44,911 bases of DNA from DAHUZL01 sp035533215 (lineage in GTDB: Bacteria > Chloroflexota > Dormibacteria > Aeolococcales > Bog-877), in contig DATLUG010000009.1 of the NCBI GenBank assembly GCA_035533215.1, positions 1 through 44,911 on the forward strand, read 5' to 3'. This document shows positions 24,807 through 32,985 of this stretch, piece by piece. Within the stretch, counting starts at the first letter, position 1, and each line of letters starts with the position of its first letter. Under the pieces are notes generated by a model. It saw only the letters and a program-made list of their open reading frames with translations. It was not told the DNA's origin and made no database searches. Both the position numbers and the translations under genes were made by a program.

Positions 24807-25927
24807 TGCGATCAGACCCGCCCCCGGCTCCCGAGCCGGCCGACACCCTGGTCGCGCCGGCCGGCAAGTTCCGGATCTACCTCGGCGCCGCCGCTGGGGT
24901 GGGCAAGACCTGCGCCATGCTGGACGAGGGCGCCCGCCGCCGCCAGCGCGGCCGCGACGTGGTGGTGGGCTTCGCGGAGACCCACGGGCGCCCCCAGACC
25001 GCGGAGCGGCTGCGCGACCTGGAGGTGGTCCCCCGCCGGCTGGTCCGGTATCGCGGCTCGACCTTCGAGGAGATGGACCTCGACGCGGTCCTCGCCCGCT
25101 CCCCCCAGCTCGCGCTGGTCGACGAGCTCGCCCACACCAACGTCCCCGGCAGCGGCCGCAACGCCAAGCGCTGGGAGGACGTCGTCGAGCTGCTGGCCCA
25201 GGGCATCAACGTGATCAGCACGGTCAACATCCAGCATTTGGAGAGCCTGGCCGACAGCGTCGAGCGGATGACCGGGACCAGGGTCCGGGAGCGGGTGCCG
25301 GACGCGGTCGTCCGGCGGGCCGACCAGACCGAGCTGATCGACTCCTCGCCGGAGCAGCTGCGGCGGCGGATGGTGCACGGCAACATCTATCCCCAAGCGC
25401 AGGTGCCGCAGGCGCTCACCAGCTTCTTCAGCACCCACAACCTCGCCGTCCTGCGCGACCTCGCCCTCCGCTTCGTCGCCGACGAGACCGAGGAGCTCCT
25501 CCTCCATGACCCGGCCGCCCCCGCGACCGGGATGGAGACCTGCGAGCACGTGGTGGTGGGGGTCCCCGCCGACCCCCTGGCCGCCCATCTCCTCCGCCGC
25601 GCCGCCCGCTTCGCCGCCCGCACCAAGTGCGATGTCCACGCGGTCCACGTCGTCACCGACGCCGCCCGCCGCGACGACGGGGGGGGCGCGCTCGGCGACC
25701 TGCGCCGGCTCGCCGAGGACCTCGGCGCCGGCTGGCGCCTGGTCCACGGCGACGGGGTGGCGGCAGCCCTGGTGGACGAGGCCTTGGCCCAGCACGCGAC
25801 CCAGCTGGTGGTGGGGGCCGGGCGCCAGGCCGGCTGGCCGCCCGGCCGCGGCGGGCTCACCCGCCAGATCGTGCGCGCGGCGACGGCCGCCGGGATCGAC
25901 GTCCACGTCATCGCCCCACCCAGCTGA
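24803..25927 (+). CDS. kdpD: KdpD N-terminal sensor protein (KdpD + USP domains, no kinase)
   Basis: This 374-aa protein equals the cytoplasmic N-terminal part of KdpD. The KdpD domain has a Walker A-like loop (GAAAGVGKTCAML), VVVGFAETHGR, ALVDELAHTNVPGSRN-type sequence and INVISTVNIQHLESL. A universal-stress-protein domain follows (EHVVVGVPADP to TAAGIDVHVIAPPS). In Escherichia coli these are fused to the membrane and kinase domains in one protein of about 890 residues. Here the gene stops cleanly and the kinase begins 25 bases later with its own ribosome-binding site, so the split looks natural. It probably senses cytoplasmic K+, ATP or a nucleotide signal and acts on the separate kinase. 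Confidence 0.9.
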   Translation: MMRSDPPPAPEPADTLVAPAGKFRIYLGAAAGVGKTCAMLDEGARRRQRGRDVVVGFAETHGRPQTAERLRDLEVVPRRLVRYRGSTFEEMDLDAVLARSPQLALVDELAHTNVPGSGRNAKRWEDVVELLAQGINVISTVNIQHLESLADSVERMTGTRVRERVPDAVVRRADQTELIDSSPEQLRRRMVHGNIYPQAQVPQALTSFFSTHNLAVLRDLALRFVADETEELLLHDPAAPATGMETCEHVVVGVPADPLAAHLLRRAARFAARTKCDVHAVHVVTDAARRDDGGGALGDLRRLAEDLGAGWRLVHGDGVAAALVDEALAQHATQLVVGAGRQAGWPPGRGGLTRQIVRAATAAGIDVHVIAPPS

Positions 25928-25952
25928 GCCCGGTGCCAGGAGGGCCGGCCGG

Positions 25953-27479
25953 GTGCCGACGCCGCTGAGGCGGGCGGGGGCCCGCGCCGCTATCGCCCTG
26001 GCGGCGGACCGGGTCGCGGTCGGCCTGGGGCTCCTGGCCACCCTCGCGCTGACCGCGGTGCTGGTCGCCGCGCTGCTGCCCCTCCGCGGCCACCTCGACG
26101 CCGCCACCCCCGCGCTGGTGCTGGCGATCCCGGTGGTGGTCGGGGTGGCCGTGGGCGGCTTCCCGGTCGGGGTGGTCGGCGTCGGCGTCGGCTTCCTCAC
26201 CTACGACGCGCTGTTCATCCCGCCCTACGGGACCCTGGACGTCTCCGCGGCCCAGGATTGGGTGGCCCTCGGCGTGTATGCGGTGGTGATGCTGGTGGTG
26301 TCCCGGGTGGTCGCCGCCCTGCGCCGGGCCCGCGCCGAGTCGCGCGCCGGCGAGGCCGACACCCGCCGCCTGTTCGAGGTCTCCGACCTGCTCATCGGCG
26401 ACCGACCCCTGGCCGACCTCCTCCGACAGGTGGCGGAGACGGTCTGCTCCGGCTTCGGCCTCGCCGGCGCCGCCCTCCTCCTCCCCCGTGACGATCGCCT
26501 GGCGGTGGCGGCCCAGGCGGGAGAGCCGCTGCCGGAGGGCGCGCTCGGGGGACGTCTCGCCCCCGATGCCACCGGCACCCCCATCGCCCGGATGGGCCAG
26601 GCGGGCGTCCGAGCCCTGCCGCTGGTGACCGCGGCCCAACCGGTGGGGCTGCTCGTCATCCAGGGCCGTGCCCTGGCCGCCCACGACCAGCGCCTCCTCG
26701 CCATCTACGCCAACCACGCCGCCCTGGCGGTGGAGCGGGGCCGGCTCCGGGAGGAGGCGCTGCAGAGCCGGGTCCTCGCCGAGGTGGACGGCTGGCGGCG
26801 GGCGCTGCTGGGGTCGGTGGCCCACGATCTGCGCACCCCGCTGGCGTCGATCAAGGCCGCGGTGTCCGACCTCGGGGACCCCACCCTGCCCCTCACCGCG
26901 GCCGAACGGCAGGAGCTGCTGGCGACCGTCGAGGGCGAGACCGACCGGCTCACCCGGCTGCTGACCAGCCTGCTCGACGTGCACCGGATCGAGGCCGGCA
27001 CCCTGCGGGTGGACCGCCGCTGCGAGCCGCTCCTGGACATCGCGCTGGAGGCGCTCGACATGCTGCGAGGGCGTCTGGCCGACCACGCCGTCACCGTCGA
27101 CATCCCCCCCGACGTCGCCGTCGAGGTCGACCACACCCTCACCGTGCAGGCGCTGGCCAACCTCCTCGACAACGCCGCCCGCCACACACCGAAGGGGACG
27201 ACGGTGGTGCTGTCGGCGCGGGCCGGGCGCCCGTTCGTCGAGCTGGCGCTGGCCGATCAGGGGCCCGGGGTGGAGCCGGACCGGCTGCGGCGATACTTCG
27301 ACGGCCCGCGGTCGGCCCCCGACCGCTCCGGCTCGGCGATCGGGGCCGGGGTGGGCCTCACCATCGCGCGCACGTTCGTGGAGGTGCAGGGCGGGAGGAT
27401 CGCAGCCGGGCGCGGCCCGGCCGGCGGTCTGCGGCTCCGTCTCCAGCTCCCGGCGCCGCCCGGTCCGAGCCCGGGCTGA
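25953..27479 (+). CDS. kdpD: KdpD C-terminal membrane histidine kinase
   Basis: This 508-aa sensor kinase has a membrane block of four helices (DUF4118-like: VAVGLGLLATLALTAVLVAA to VALGVYAVVMLVVSRVV), a GAF-like region (about 140-280), then HisKA with the phosphorylated His291 in SVAHDLRTPLASIK. The ATPase domain has N box LANLLDNAARHTP, G1 LADQGPGVEPD and G2 GAGVGLTIARTF. It should phosphorylate KdpE under K+ limitation or osmotic stress. The GTG 25953-25955 follows AGGAGG (25938-25943) by nine bases. With the separate sensor gene upstream it reconstitutes a full KdpD. kdpE starts one base after its stop. Confidence 0.92.
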   Translation: MPTPLRRAGARAAIALAADRVAVGLGLLATLALTAVLVAALLPLRGHLDAATPALVLAIPVVVGVAVGGFPVGVVGVGVGFLTYDALFIPPYGTLDVSAAQDWVALGVYAVVMLVVSRVVAALRRARAESRAGEADTRRLFEVSDLLIGDRPLADLLRQVAETVCSGFGLAGAALLLPRDDRLAVAAQAGEPLPEGALGGRLAPDATGTPIARMGQAGVRALPLVTAAQPVGLLVIQGRALAAHDQRLLAIYANHAALAVERGRLREEALQSRVLAEVDGWRRALLGSVAHDLRTPLASIKAAVSDLGDPTLPLTAAERQELLATVEGETDRLTRLLTSLLDVHRIEAGTLRVDRRCEPLLDIALEALDMLRGRLADHAVTVDIPPDVAVEVDHTLTVQALANLLDNAARHTPKGTTVVLSARAGRPFVELALADQGPGVEPDRLRRYFDGPRSAPDRSGSAIGAGVGLTIARTFVEVQGGRIAAGRGPAGGLRLRLQLPAPPGPSPG

Positions 27480-27480
27480 G

Positions 27481-28176
27481 GTGGCTCGCATCCTCCTCGT
27501 CGACGACGAGTCCGCGATCGTGCGCGCCCTCGGGATCGGTCTGCGCGCGCGGGGGCACGAGCTGGACACCGCCGCCGGCGGGGTCCAGGGGCTGGCGGCA
27601 GCGGTCGACACCCGCCCCGATGTGGTGATCCTGGACCTCGGCCTGCCCGACATCGACGGCCTCGAGGTCTGCCGTCGCCTGCGCGCCTTCAGCCCGGTCC
27701 CGATCGTCGTCCTCTCGGCCCACGGTGAGGAGGCACGCAAGGTGGAGGCGCTCGACGCAGGTGCCGACGACTTCGTCACCAAGCCGTTCGGGATGGCCGA
27801 GCTGGCCGCGCGCATCCGGGTGGCGCTGCGGCACGGGCGCGCCCGCGGCGGTGGCGACGCCGGCCCGGTGGTGGTGGTGGGCCGGCTGCGGATGGACCTC
27901 GCCGGCCGCACCGCCCAGGTGGGCGCCGCGCGGCTCCAGCTGACCGCGACCGAGTACGCGATGCTGGCCTACCTGGCCCAGCACGCCGGCCGGGTGGTGA
28001 CCCACGAGCTCCTCCTCCGCCAGGTGTGGGGCGGCCGCTACGGGGCCGACCCCCACTACCTGCGGGTCTATGCCAGCCGACTGCGGCGCAAGCTGGGCCC
28101 GGAGGCGGCCGGGCTGCTGGTGACCCATCCGGGGATCGGCTACGAGCTCACCCGACCGGGCGTCGGAAGCGACTGA
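27481..28176 (+). CDS. kdpE: KdpE response regulator (OmpR/PhoB family)
   Basis: This 231-aa regulator has a receiver domain with acidic pocket VDDE, phospho-acceptor Asp52 in VVILDLGLPDIDG, Thr/Ser in VVLSAHGE and Lys in VTKPFGMAEL. A winged-helix DNA-binding domain follows (LQLTATEYAMLAYLAQHAGR, HYLRVYASRLRRKL, LVTHPGIGYEL). It should activate the kdp structural genes, which here lie convergent to it rather than downstream. The GTG start is one base after the kinase stop. Only 44 bases separate its stop from the kdpC stop, and I see no clear bidirectional terminator there. Confidence 0.94.
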   Translation: MARILLVDDESAIVRALGIGLRARGHELDTAAGGVQGLAAAVDTRPDVVILDLGLPDIDGLEVCRRLRAFSPVPIVVLSAHGEEARKVEALDAGADDFVTKPFGMAELAARIRVALRHGRARGGGDAGPVVVVGRLRMDLAGRTAQVGAARLQLTATEYAMLAYLAQHAGRVVTHELLLRQVWGGRYGADPHYLRVYASRLRRKLGPEAAGLLVTHPGIGYELTRPGVGSD

Positions 28177-28220
28177 GCGGCCGGGCACGCTCGGCGGGTG
28201 CGCGGTCCTCACCTCCGCGG

Positions 28221-28775
28221 TCAGGCGGACCGGCGGGGGTGCGCCGCCAGCCGCGCGAGCGCCCGGTCGAGCTGGAGGACGTCGACCACCGGCTGGCCCA
28301 GGAACCCCAGCGTCGGCGGGGTGACGTTGGCCCACACCAGCCGGCGCAGGCGGGCCGGGGCGAGTCCCCGGGCCCGCGCCACCCCCTGCACCTGGGCGAG
28401 GGCGGCGGCCGGGGAGATGTCGGGGTCGAGACCGCTGCCGGAGCTGGTCACGAGGTCGCTGGTGGGGTGCCGCACGCCCAGGCTGCGCTCGGCCCCGATG
28501 GCGCTGGCGACGGCGCGCGCCAGCCGGGCCGAGCGCGGACCGAGGTTGGTGCCGCCGCTGGCGAGGGGGTGGTCGCCGTCCGGCCGACCGTGGAAGAACC
28601 CGGGGCCGGACCAGGGCTGGCCGATGAGGCTGGAGCCCTGTGCGGTCAGCGAGCCGGCGGCCTGGGCGGGGAACCACCAAGCGGCCAGCCCGGTCTCCAG
28701 GAGCGGATAGGCGAGACCGAGGAGGGCGGTCAGCAGCAGGAGGCCGATCGCGGTGCGGCGCAGGTGGAGCGCCAT
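28221..28775 (-). CDS. kdpC: K+-transporting ATPase subunit KdpC
   Basis: This 184-aa protein has one N-terminal membrane helix (AIGLLLLTALLGLAYPLLET) and a periplasmic domain with the KdpC signatures SLIGQPWSGPGFFHGRP, SGGTNLGP, VTSSGSGLDPDISPAAA and LGFLGQPVVDVLQLDRAL. KdpC bridges KdpA and KdpB and stabilises the complex. The ATG shares one base with the kdpB stop (TGATG). Confidence 0.96.
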   Translation of the reverse strand: MALHLRRTAIGLLLLTALLGLAYPLLETGLAAWWFPAQAAGSLTAQGSSLIGQPWSGPGFFHGRPDGDHPLASGGTNLGPRSARLARAVASAIGAERSLGVRHPTSDLVTSSGSGLDPDISPAAALAQVQGVARARGLAPARLRRLVWANVTPPTLGFLGQPVVDVLQLDRALARLAAHPRRSA

Positions 28776-30856
28776 CAGGAGACCCCGAGGGCGGCGAGGA
28801 GGAGGTCGATCAGCTTGATGAAGATGAACGGCACCACCACCCCGCCCGCCCCGTACACGAGCAGGTTGCGGCGCAGCAGCTGGGAGGCGCCGGCGGGGCG
28901 ATAGCGGACCCCGCGCAGGGCCAGCGGGATCAGGGCCACGATCACCAGCGCGTTGAAGATCACCGCCGAGAGCACCGCGGTGTGAGGGCTGTGCAGACGG
29001 AGGACGTTGAGCTGGGCCAGCTGGGGATCGGAGGTGATGAAGATGGCGGGGATGATGGCGAAGTACTTGGCCACGTCGTTGGCGATCGAGAAGGTGGTGA
29101 GCGATCCCCGGGTGATCAGCAGCTGCTTGCCGATGGCGACGATCTCGATCAGCTTGGTGGGGTTGGAGTCGAGGTCGACCATGTTGCCGGCCTCCTTGGC
29201 CGCCATGGTGCCGGTGTTCATCGCCACCCCGACGTCGGCCTGGGCCAGGGCGGGGGCGTCGTTGGTGCCGTCGCCGGCCATCGCCACCAGGCGCCCCCCC
29301 GCCTGCTCTGTGCGGATGAGGGCCAGCTTGGCCTCGGGGGTGGCCTCGGCGAGGAAGTCGTCCACCCCCGCCTCGGCGGCGATGGTGGCGGCGGTGAGGG
29401 GATTGTCGCCGGTGATCATGACGGTGCGGATGCCCATCGCGCGGAGCTGCTCGAAGCGGGTGCGGATGCCGGATTTGACGACGTCCTTGAGCTCCACCAC
29501 CCCCAGCACCTGGCTCCCGTCGGCGACCACCAGCGGGGTGGACCCGGCCCGCGCCAGCCGCTCGACACAGGCGTTGAGCTCGGCGGGGATCGTCCCGCCC
29601 TGGGCGGCCACGAAGGCGCGCACGGCGTCGCCCGCCCCCTTGCGGATCCGGCGGGTGCCGATGTCGAGGCCGGACATCCTGGTGGCGGCGCTGAAGGGCA
29701 CCACCTGGTGGGCGGTGGCCAGCTCCCGCCCGCGGATGTCGAACCGCTGCTTGGCGAGGACCACGATCGACCGCCCCTCGGGGGTGTCGTCCGCCAGGGA
29801 GGCCAGCTGGGCGGCGTCGGCCAGCTCGCGCTCGCCCACCCCCTGGACCGGGATGAAGGTCTCCGCCATCCGGTTGCCGAGGGTGATGGTCCCGGTCTTG
29901 TCGAGGAGCAGGGTGCTGACGTCGCCGGCCGCCTCCACCGCTCGCCCGCTCATGGCCAGCACATTGCGCTGGACCAGGCGGTCCATCCCCGCGATCCCGA
30001 TCGCCGACAGGAGGGCGCCGATGGTGGTCGGGATCAGGCACACCAGGAGGGCCACCAGGACCACCACCGACACGTGGCCGCCGCCGAATCCGGTGAAGGG
30101 AGCGAGCGCGACCGTGACCGGGATGAAGATCAGGGTCAGCGCCGCCAGCAGGATGGTGAGGGCGACCTCGTTGGGGGTCCGCCGGCGGTTGGACCCCTCC
30201 ACCAGCTCGATCATCCGGTCCAGGAACGTGTGGCCGCGCTCGGCGGTGATCCGGACCACGATCCGGTCGGACAGCACCCGGGTCCCGCCGGTCACCGCCG
30301 AGCGGTCCCCGCCGCTCTCGCGGATCACCGGCGCCGACTCCCCGGTGATCGCCGACTCGTCCACCGACGCCACCCCCTCGGCGACGTCACCGTCCGAGGG
30401 GACGATGTCGCCCGCCTCGCAGACGACCAGGTCGCCCCGCATCACCTCGGCCGCCCCCACCACCTCCTCGGTCCCATCCGGTCGCAGCCGGCGGGCGGTG
30501 GTCTCGGTCCGCATCCGGCGGAGGGCGTCGGCCTGGGCCCGTCCCCGGCCCTCGGCGGTGGCCTCCGCGAAGTTGGCGAAGAGCACGGTGAGGAACAGGG
30601 TGGCGGTGACGCCCCAGTCGAAGACCGACGGCCGCGCCACCGACTCCACCAAGGTGATGACGGTGCCCACCACCACGATGAACATCACCGGGTTGCGCAC
30701 CTGCACCCGGGGGTCGAGCTTGGCGAAGGCGTCGACCGCCGACTGCCGCAGGATGGCGCCGGTCATCCACGCCCGCCGCCGCCGCCCGCCACCGGGGGCG
30801 GCCGCGGACGGCGCCAGCTGGGTGCGGGGCGCTGTGCCCGGGCCGGCGGCGCTCAC
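28775..30856 (-). CDS. kdpB: K+-transporting P-type ATPase subunit KdpB
   Basis: This 693-aa catalytic subunit is phosphorylated at Asp319 in LLLDKTGTITLG. Other motifs are the actuator loop AITGESAPV, the nucleotide-binding-domain stretch KGAGDAVRAF, MITGDNPLTAA and VAMAGDGTNDAPALA. Membrane helices lie in the usual pairs, with LIPTTIGALL in the fourth. It drives high-affinity K+ uptake through KdpA by ATP hydrolysis. The GTG start overlaps the kdpA stop as GTGA. The first 30 residues are a low-complexity extension relative to many homologues. Confidence 0.97.
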   Translation of the reverse strand: MSAAGPGTAPRTQLAPSAAAPGGGRRRRAWMTGAILRQSAVDAFAKLDPRVQVRNPVMFIVVVGTVITLVESVARPSVFDWGVTATLFLTVLFANFAEATAEGRGRAQADALRRMRTETTARRLRPDGTEEVVGAAEVMRGDLVVCEAGDIVPSDGDVAEGVASVDESAITGESAPVIRESGGDRSAVTGGTRVLSDRIVVRITAERGHTFLDRMIELVEGSNRRRTPNEVALTILLAALTLIFIPVTVALAPFTGFGGGHVSVVVLVALLVCLIPTTIGALLSAIGIAGMDRLVQRNVLAMSGRAVEAAGDVSTLLLDKTGTITLGNRMAETFIPVQGVGERELADAAQLASLADDTPEGRSIVVLAKQRFDIRGRELATAHQVVPFSAATRMSGLDIGTRRIRKGAGDAVRAFVAAQGGTIPAELNACVERLARAGSTPLVVADGSQVLGVVELKDVVKSGIRTRFEQLRAMGIRTVMITGDNPLTAATIAAEAGVDDFLAEATPEAKLALIRTEQAGGRLVAMAGDGTNDAPALAQADVGVAMNTGTMAAKEAGNMVDLDSNPTKLIEIVAIGKQLLITRGSLTTFSIANDVAKYFAIIPAIFITSDPQLAQLNVLRLHSPHTAVLSAVIFNALVIVALIPLALRGVRYRPAGASQLLRRNLLVYGAGGVVVPFIFIKLIDLLLAALGVS

Positions 30857-32547
30857 CCGAGGAGCCCTCCGTGCACCAGCTGCTCGGCGATGGGGCCGAG
30901 CGCCATGGCGGGCAGGAAGGTGAGCCCGCCCACCAGCAGCACGGTGCCGAGGAGGAGGACCACGAACACCGGGGTGTCGCTGGGCAGGGTCCCCACCGTG
31001 CGCGGGACCCTGCTCTGGGCCGCCAGCGACCCGGCGATGGCCAGCACCGGGACCATGATCCCGAAGCGTCCCAGCACCATCGCCAACGCGCCGGTGAGAT
31101 TGAAGAAGGCGGTGTCGCCGTTCAGCCCGGCGAACGCCGAGCCGTTGTTGTTGGCCTGGGAGGTGAAGGCGTAGAGGATCTCGGTGAAGCCGTGGGGCCC
31201 CGCGTTCAGGATCGACGACCGACCAAAGGGGGTGGCGACCGCGACGGCGGTGCAGGCCAGCACCGTGACCGGCATCACCAGGACCGCGATCGAGGCCAGC
31301 TTCACCTCCCGGGCCCGGATCTTCTTGCCCAGGTACTCGGGGGTCCGGCCCACCATCAGTCCGCCGATGAAGATGGCGACGATGGCGAACAGCAGCATCG
31401 TGTACAGGCCGCTGCCGTCCCCCCCGGGGGAGACCTCGCCCAGCATCATCCCCCCCAGCAGCCCGGCTCCGCCGATGGGGGTGTAGGAGTCGGCGGCGGA
31501 GTTCACCGAGCCGGTGGAGGTGGAGGTGGAGGCGACGTCGAAGAGGAGCGAGACCGCAGGCCCGAAGCGGGCCTCCTTGCCCACCATGTTGCCGCCCGGC
31601 TGGCGGGTCAGCCCCGCCGCCGCCACCGCCGGATTGGGCCCGGTCTCCGCGATCAGGCTGAAGCCGAGGACGCTGGCGAACAGGATCAGCATGGCGCTGA
31701 GGAGCGCCACCCCCTGGCGCACGCTCCCCACCATCCGGCCGAAGGTGTAGGTGAGGGCGAAGGGGATCGCCAGCACGAGCGCGATGCCGAGCAGGTTGGT
31801 CAGCCCGTCGGGGTTCTCGAACGGATGGGCGGCGTTGGCGTTGTAGTACCCGCCGCCATTGGTCCCCAGCTGCTTGATGGCGGCCATCGAGGCGACCGGG
31901 CCGCGCGGGAGGACCTGGGTGACGCCGTTGAGGGCGTCGTGCACGTGGGCGGGGCCGGCGAGGGTCTGGACCGCCCCCTGGGAGACGTACACCACGGTGG
32001 CGACCAGCGCGATCGGGAGCAGGACGTACAGCGTGGTGCGGACCAGGTCGACCCAGAAGTTGCCGATGGTGCTGGACTCCCGCTTGACGAAGCCGCGCAC
32101 CAGGGCCACCGCCACCAGCATCCCCACCGCGGCGCTGACGAACTGGGGCACCACCAGGGCGGCCATCTGGGACAGGTACGACATCGTCGACTCACCGGCG
32201 TAGTTCTGCCAGTTGGTGTTGGTGGCGAAGGAGACCGCGGTGTTGAGGGCGAGCAGAGGCGCCACCCCGTGCAGGTGCTGGGGGTTGAGCGGCAGCCCGC
32301 CCTGCAGGCGGAGGATGGCGTAGCTGAGCAGGATGCCGCCGAACGAGAACACCACCATGGCCCCGGCGTACCGCTTCCACGATTGCTCGATGGTGGGGTC
32401 CACCCCCAGCAGCCGGTACAGGGGCCGCTCGGCGAAGGCCAGCCAGCGGCTGCGGCCGGTGTACACCCGGGCCATGTAGGCGCCGAGGACGCGCCAGGTG
32501 ACGGCCAGGGCCGCGGCGAGGACCAGCAGGGTCAGCCAGAAGCCCAT
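30853..32547 (-). CDS. kdpA: K+-transporting ATPase subunit KdpA
   Basis: This 564-aa channel-like subunit has about ten membrane helices. Selectivity-filter regions are seen as NTNWQNYAGES, QLGTNGGGYYNANAAHPFENP and TSQANNNGSAFAGL, typical of the four pore loops. ATG 32545-32547 is chosen because it shares one base with the kdpF stop (TGATG); a GTG nine bases upstream is in frame but less likely. It binds and passes K+ for KdpB-driven uptake. Confidence 0.97.
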   Translation of the reverse strand: MGFWLTLLVLAAALAVTWRVLGAYMARVYTGRSRWLAFAERPLYRLLGVDPTIEQSWKRYAGAMVVFSFGGILLSYAILRLQGGLPLNPQHLHGVAPLLALNTAVSFATNTNWQNYAGESTMSYLSQMAALVVPQFVSAAVGMLVAVALVRGFVKRESSTIGNFWVDLVRTTLYVLLPIALVATVVYVSQGAVQTLAGPAHVHDALNGVTQVLPRGPVASMAAIKQLGTNGGGYYNANAAHPFENPDGLTNLLGIALVLAIPFALTYTFGRMVGSVRQGVALLSAMLILFASVLGFSLIAETGPNPAVAAAGLTRQPGGNMVGKEARFGPAVSLLFDVASTSTSTGSVNSAADSYTPIGGAGLLGGMMLGEVSPGGDGSGLYTMLLFAIVAIFIGGLMVGRTPEYLGKKIRAREVKLASIAVLVMPVTVLACTAVAVATPFGRSSILNAGPHGFTEILYAFTSQANNNGSAFAGLNGDTAFFNLTGALAMVLGRFGIMVPVLAIAGSLAAQSRVPRTVGTLPSDTPVFVVLLLGTVLLVGGLTFLPAMALGPIAEQLVHGGLLG

Positions 32548-32636
32548 CAGAACCACTCCGGCCGGACCATCGCCACCACCAGGTAGACGAAGGCGGCCGT
32601 CGAGACGACCAGCAGGATGGCGTCGGCGATCGTCAC
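32547..32636 (-). CDS. kdpF: KdpF small membrane subunit
   Basis: This 29-residue peptide starts TIADAILLVVSTAAFVYLV and ends AMVRPEWF, matching the hydrophobic body and the LLRPE-type tail of KdpF. KdpF stabilises the KdpABC complex in the membrane. GTG 32634-32636 overlaps the stop of the small ORF upstream as GTGA, and its own stop overlaps the kdpA ATG. It is easily missed because of its size. Confidence 0.9.
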   Translation of the reverse strand: MTIADAILLVVSTAAFVYLVVAMVRPEWF

Positions 32637-32716
32637 AGTCGGTCGAGGGCTTCGATCAGCACGTAGAAGGCGGCGCAGCCCGCCACCACCAGCACCACCG
32701 CGAGGAGATCGAGCAT
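32633..32716 (-). CDS. 27-aa membrane peptide at the head of the kdp operon
   Basis: ATG 32714-32716 opens a 27-codon frame (LDLLAVVLVVAGCAAFYVLI, ending EALDRL) that ends in a TGA overlapping the kdpF GTG. One hydrophobic helix is followed by an acidic/basic tail. Short peptides with a similar shape, ending in a C-D/E-R-L-like tail, occur before kdpF in other bacteria as far as I recall, but I cannot check that. TAGGCT at 32725-32730 is eight bases upstream, so it is probably translated from a leaderless mRNA. It may be a sixth Kdp subunit or a translational leader. Confidence 0.7.
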   Translation of the reverse strand: MLDLLAVVLVVAGCAAFYVLIEALDRL

Positions 32717-32724
32717 CACGGCCG

Positions 32725-32730
32725 AGCCTA
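32725..32730 (-). promoter_or_regulatory. -10 box of the kdp structural operon
   Basis: TAGGCT on the minus strand, eight bases before the first ATG. A TTGACG lies only 10 bases upstream and a CTGACG 21 bases upstream, so neither is a well-spaced -35; activation by KdpE would be consistent with that. Confidence 0.4.
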
Positions 32731-32740
32731 ACCCCGGCCC

Positions 32741-32789
32741 CGTCAACGTGCCGTCAGACGCCCCCCGGTCGGCGACAACAGACCGTCAA
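32741..32789 (-). promoter_or_regulatory. Three (T/C)TGACGG repeats upstream of kdp
   Basis: On the minus strand TTGACGG (end at 32784), CTGACGG (32752) and TTGACGG (32741) recur within 50 bases just ahead of the kdp -10 box. Spacings of 32 and 11 bases (three and one helical turns) suggest a protein-binding array, possibly for KdpE. They are candidates only. Confidence 0.3.
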
Positions 32790-32833
32790 CACCAGCGGCG
32801 GCCGGCGGGTCGGCCCGGCGACCTCCCCCGGCG

Positions 32834-32839
32834 TAGACT
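32834..32839 (+). promoter_or_regulatory. -10 box of the interrupted PH-like gene
   Basis: TAGACT, seven bases before an ATG that opens a 7-codon ORF. Divergent from the kdp promoter. Confidence 0.45.
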
Positions 32840-32846
32840 CGTCCCG

Positions 32847-32870
32847 ATGGCAGGGTCGACGCGACCGTGA
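32847..32870 (+). CDS. Leader mini-ORF (7 aa) overlapping the PH-like gene start
   Basis: ATG 32847-32849 opens the frame MAGSTRP ending in TGA 32868-32870, which overlaps the GTG (32867-32869) of the next gene as GTGA. It begins seven bases after the -10 box. Confidence 0.4.
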   Translation: MAGSTRP

Positions 32871-32946
32871 GGTCGGACCAGCGCCAGGCAGGGGGCGGCC
32901 GCGAGTGGTCGCGGCGGGTCACCAGTCGGTGGATGGTGGCCGGGGT

Positions 32947-32985
32947 GCTGTCGCCGGGCGGCGCTCAACGCCGCCCGGCGACAGC
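32947..32985. repeat. Perfect 17-bp inverted repeat (hairpin, 5-base loop)
   Basis: gctgtcgccgggcggcg (32947-32963) is matched exactly by its reverse complement (32969-32985) across the loop ctcaa. This is by far the strongest hairpin seen in the window and lies inside the 5' coding part of the PH-like gene. Confidence 0.9.

Noticed and set aside
25506..25952. In-frame upstream extension of the KdpD kinase that might mean one fused gene
   Set aside because: The extension is a different frame of the sensor gene. The kinase has its own AGGAGG and GTG and the sensor ends naturally at its USP domain.
28175..28222. Bidirectional terminator between kdpE and kdpC
   Set aside because: Only 44 bases with no convincing inverted repeat.
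32717..32866. c-di-AMP (ydaO) riboswitch before kdp
   Set aside because: The predicted transcript starts at or just before the first ATG, leaving no leader, and no conserved riboswitch core is visible.
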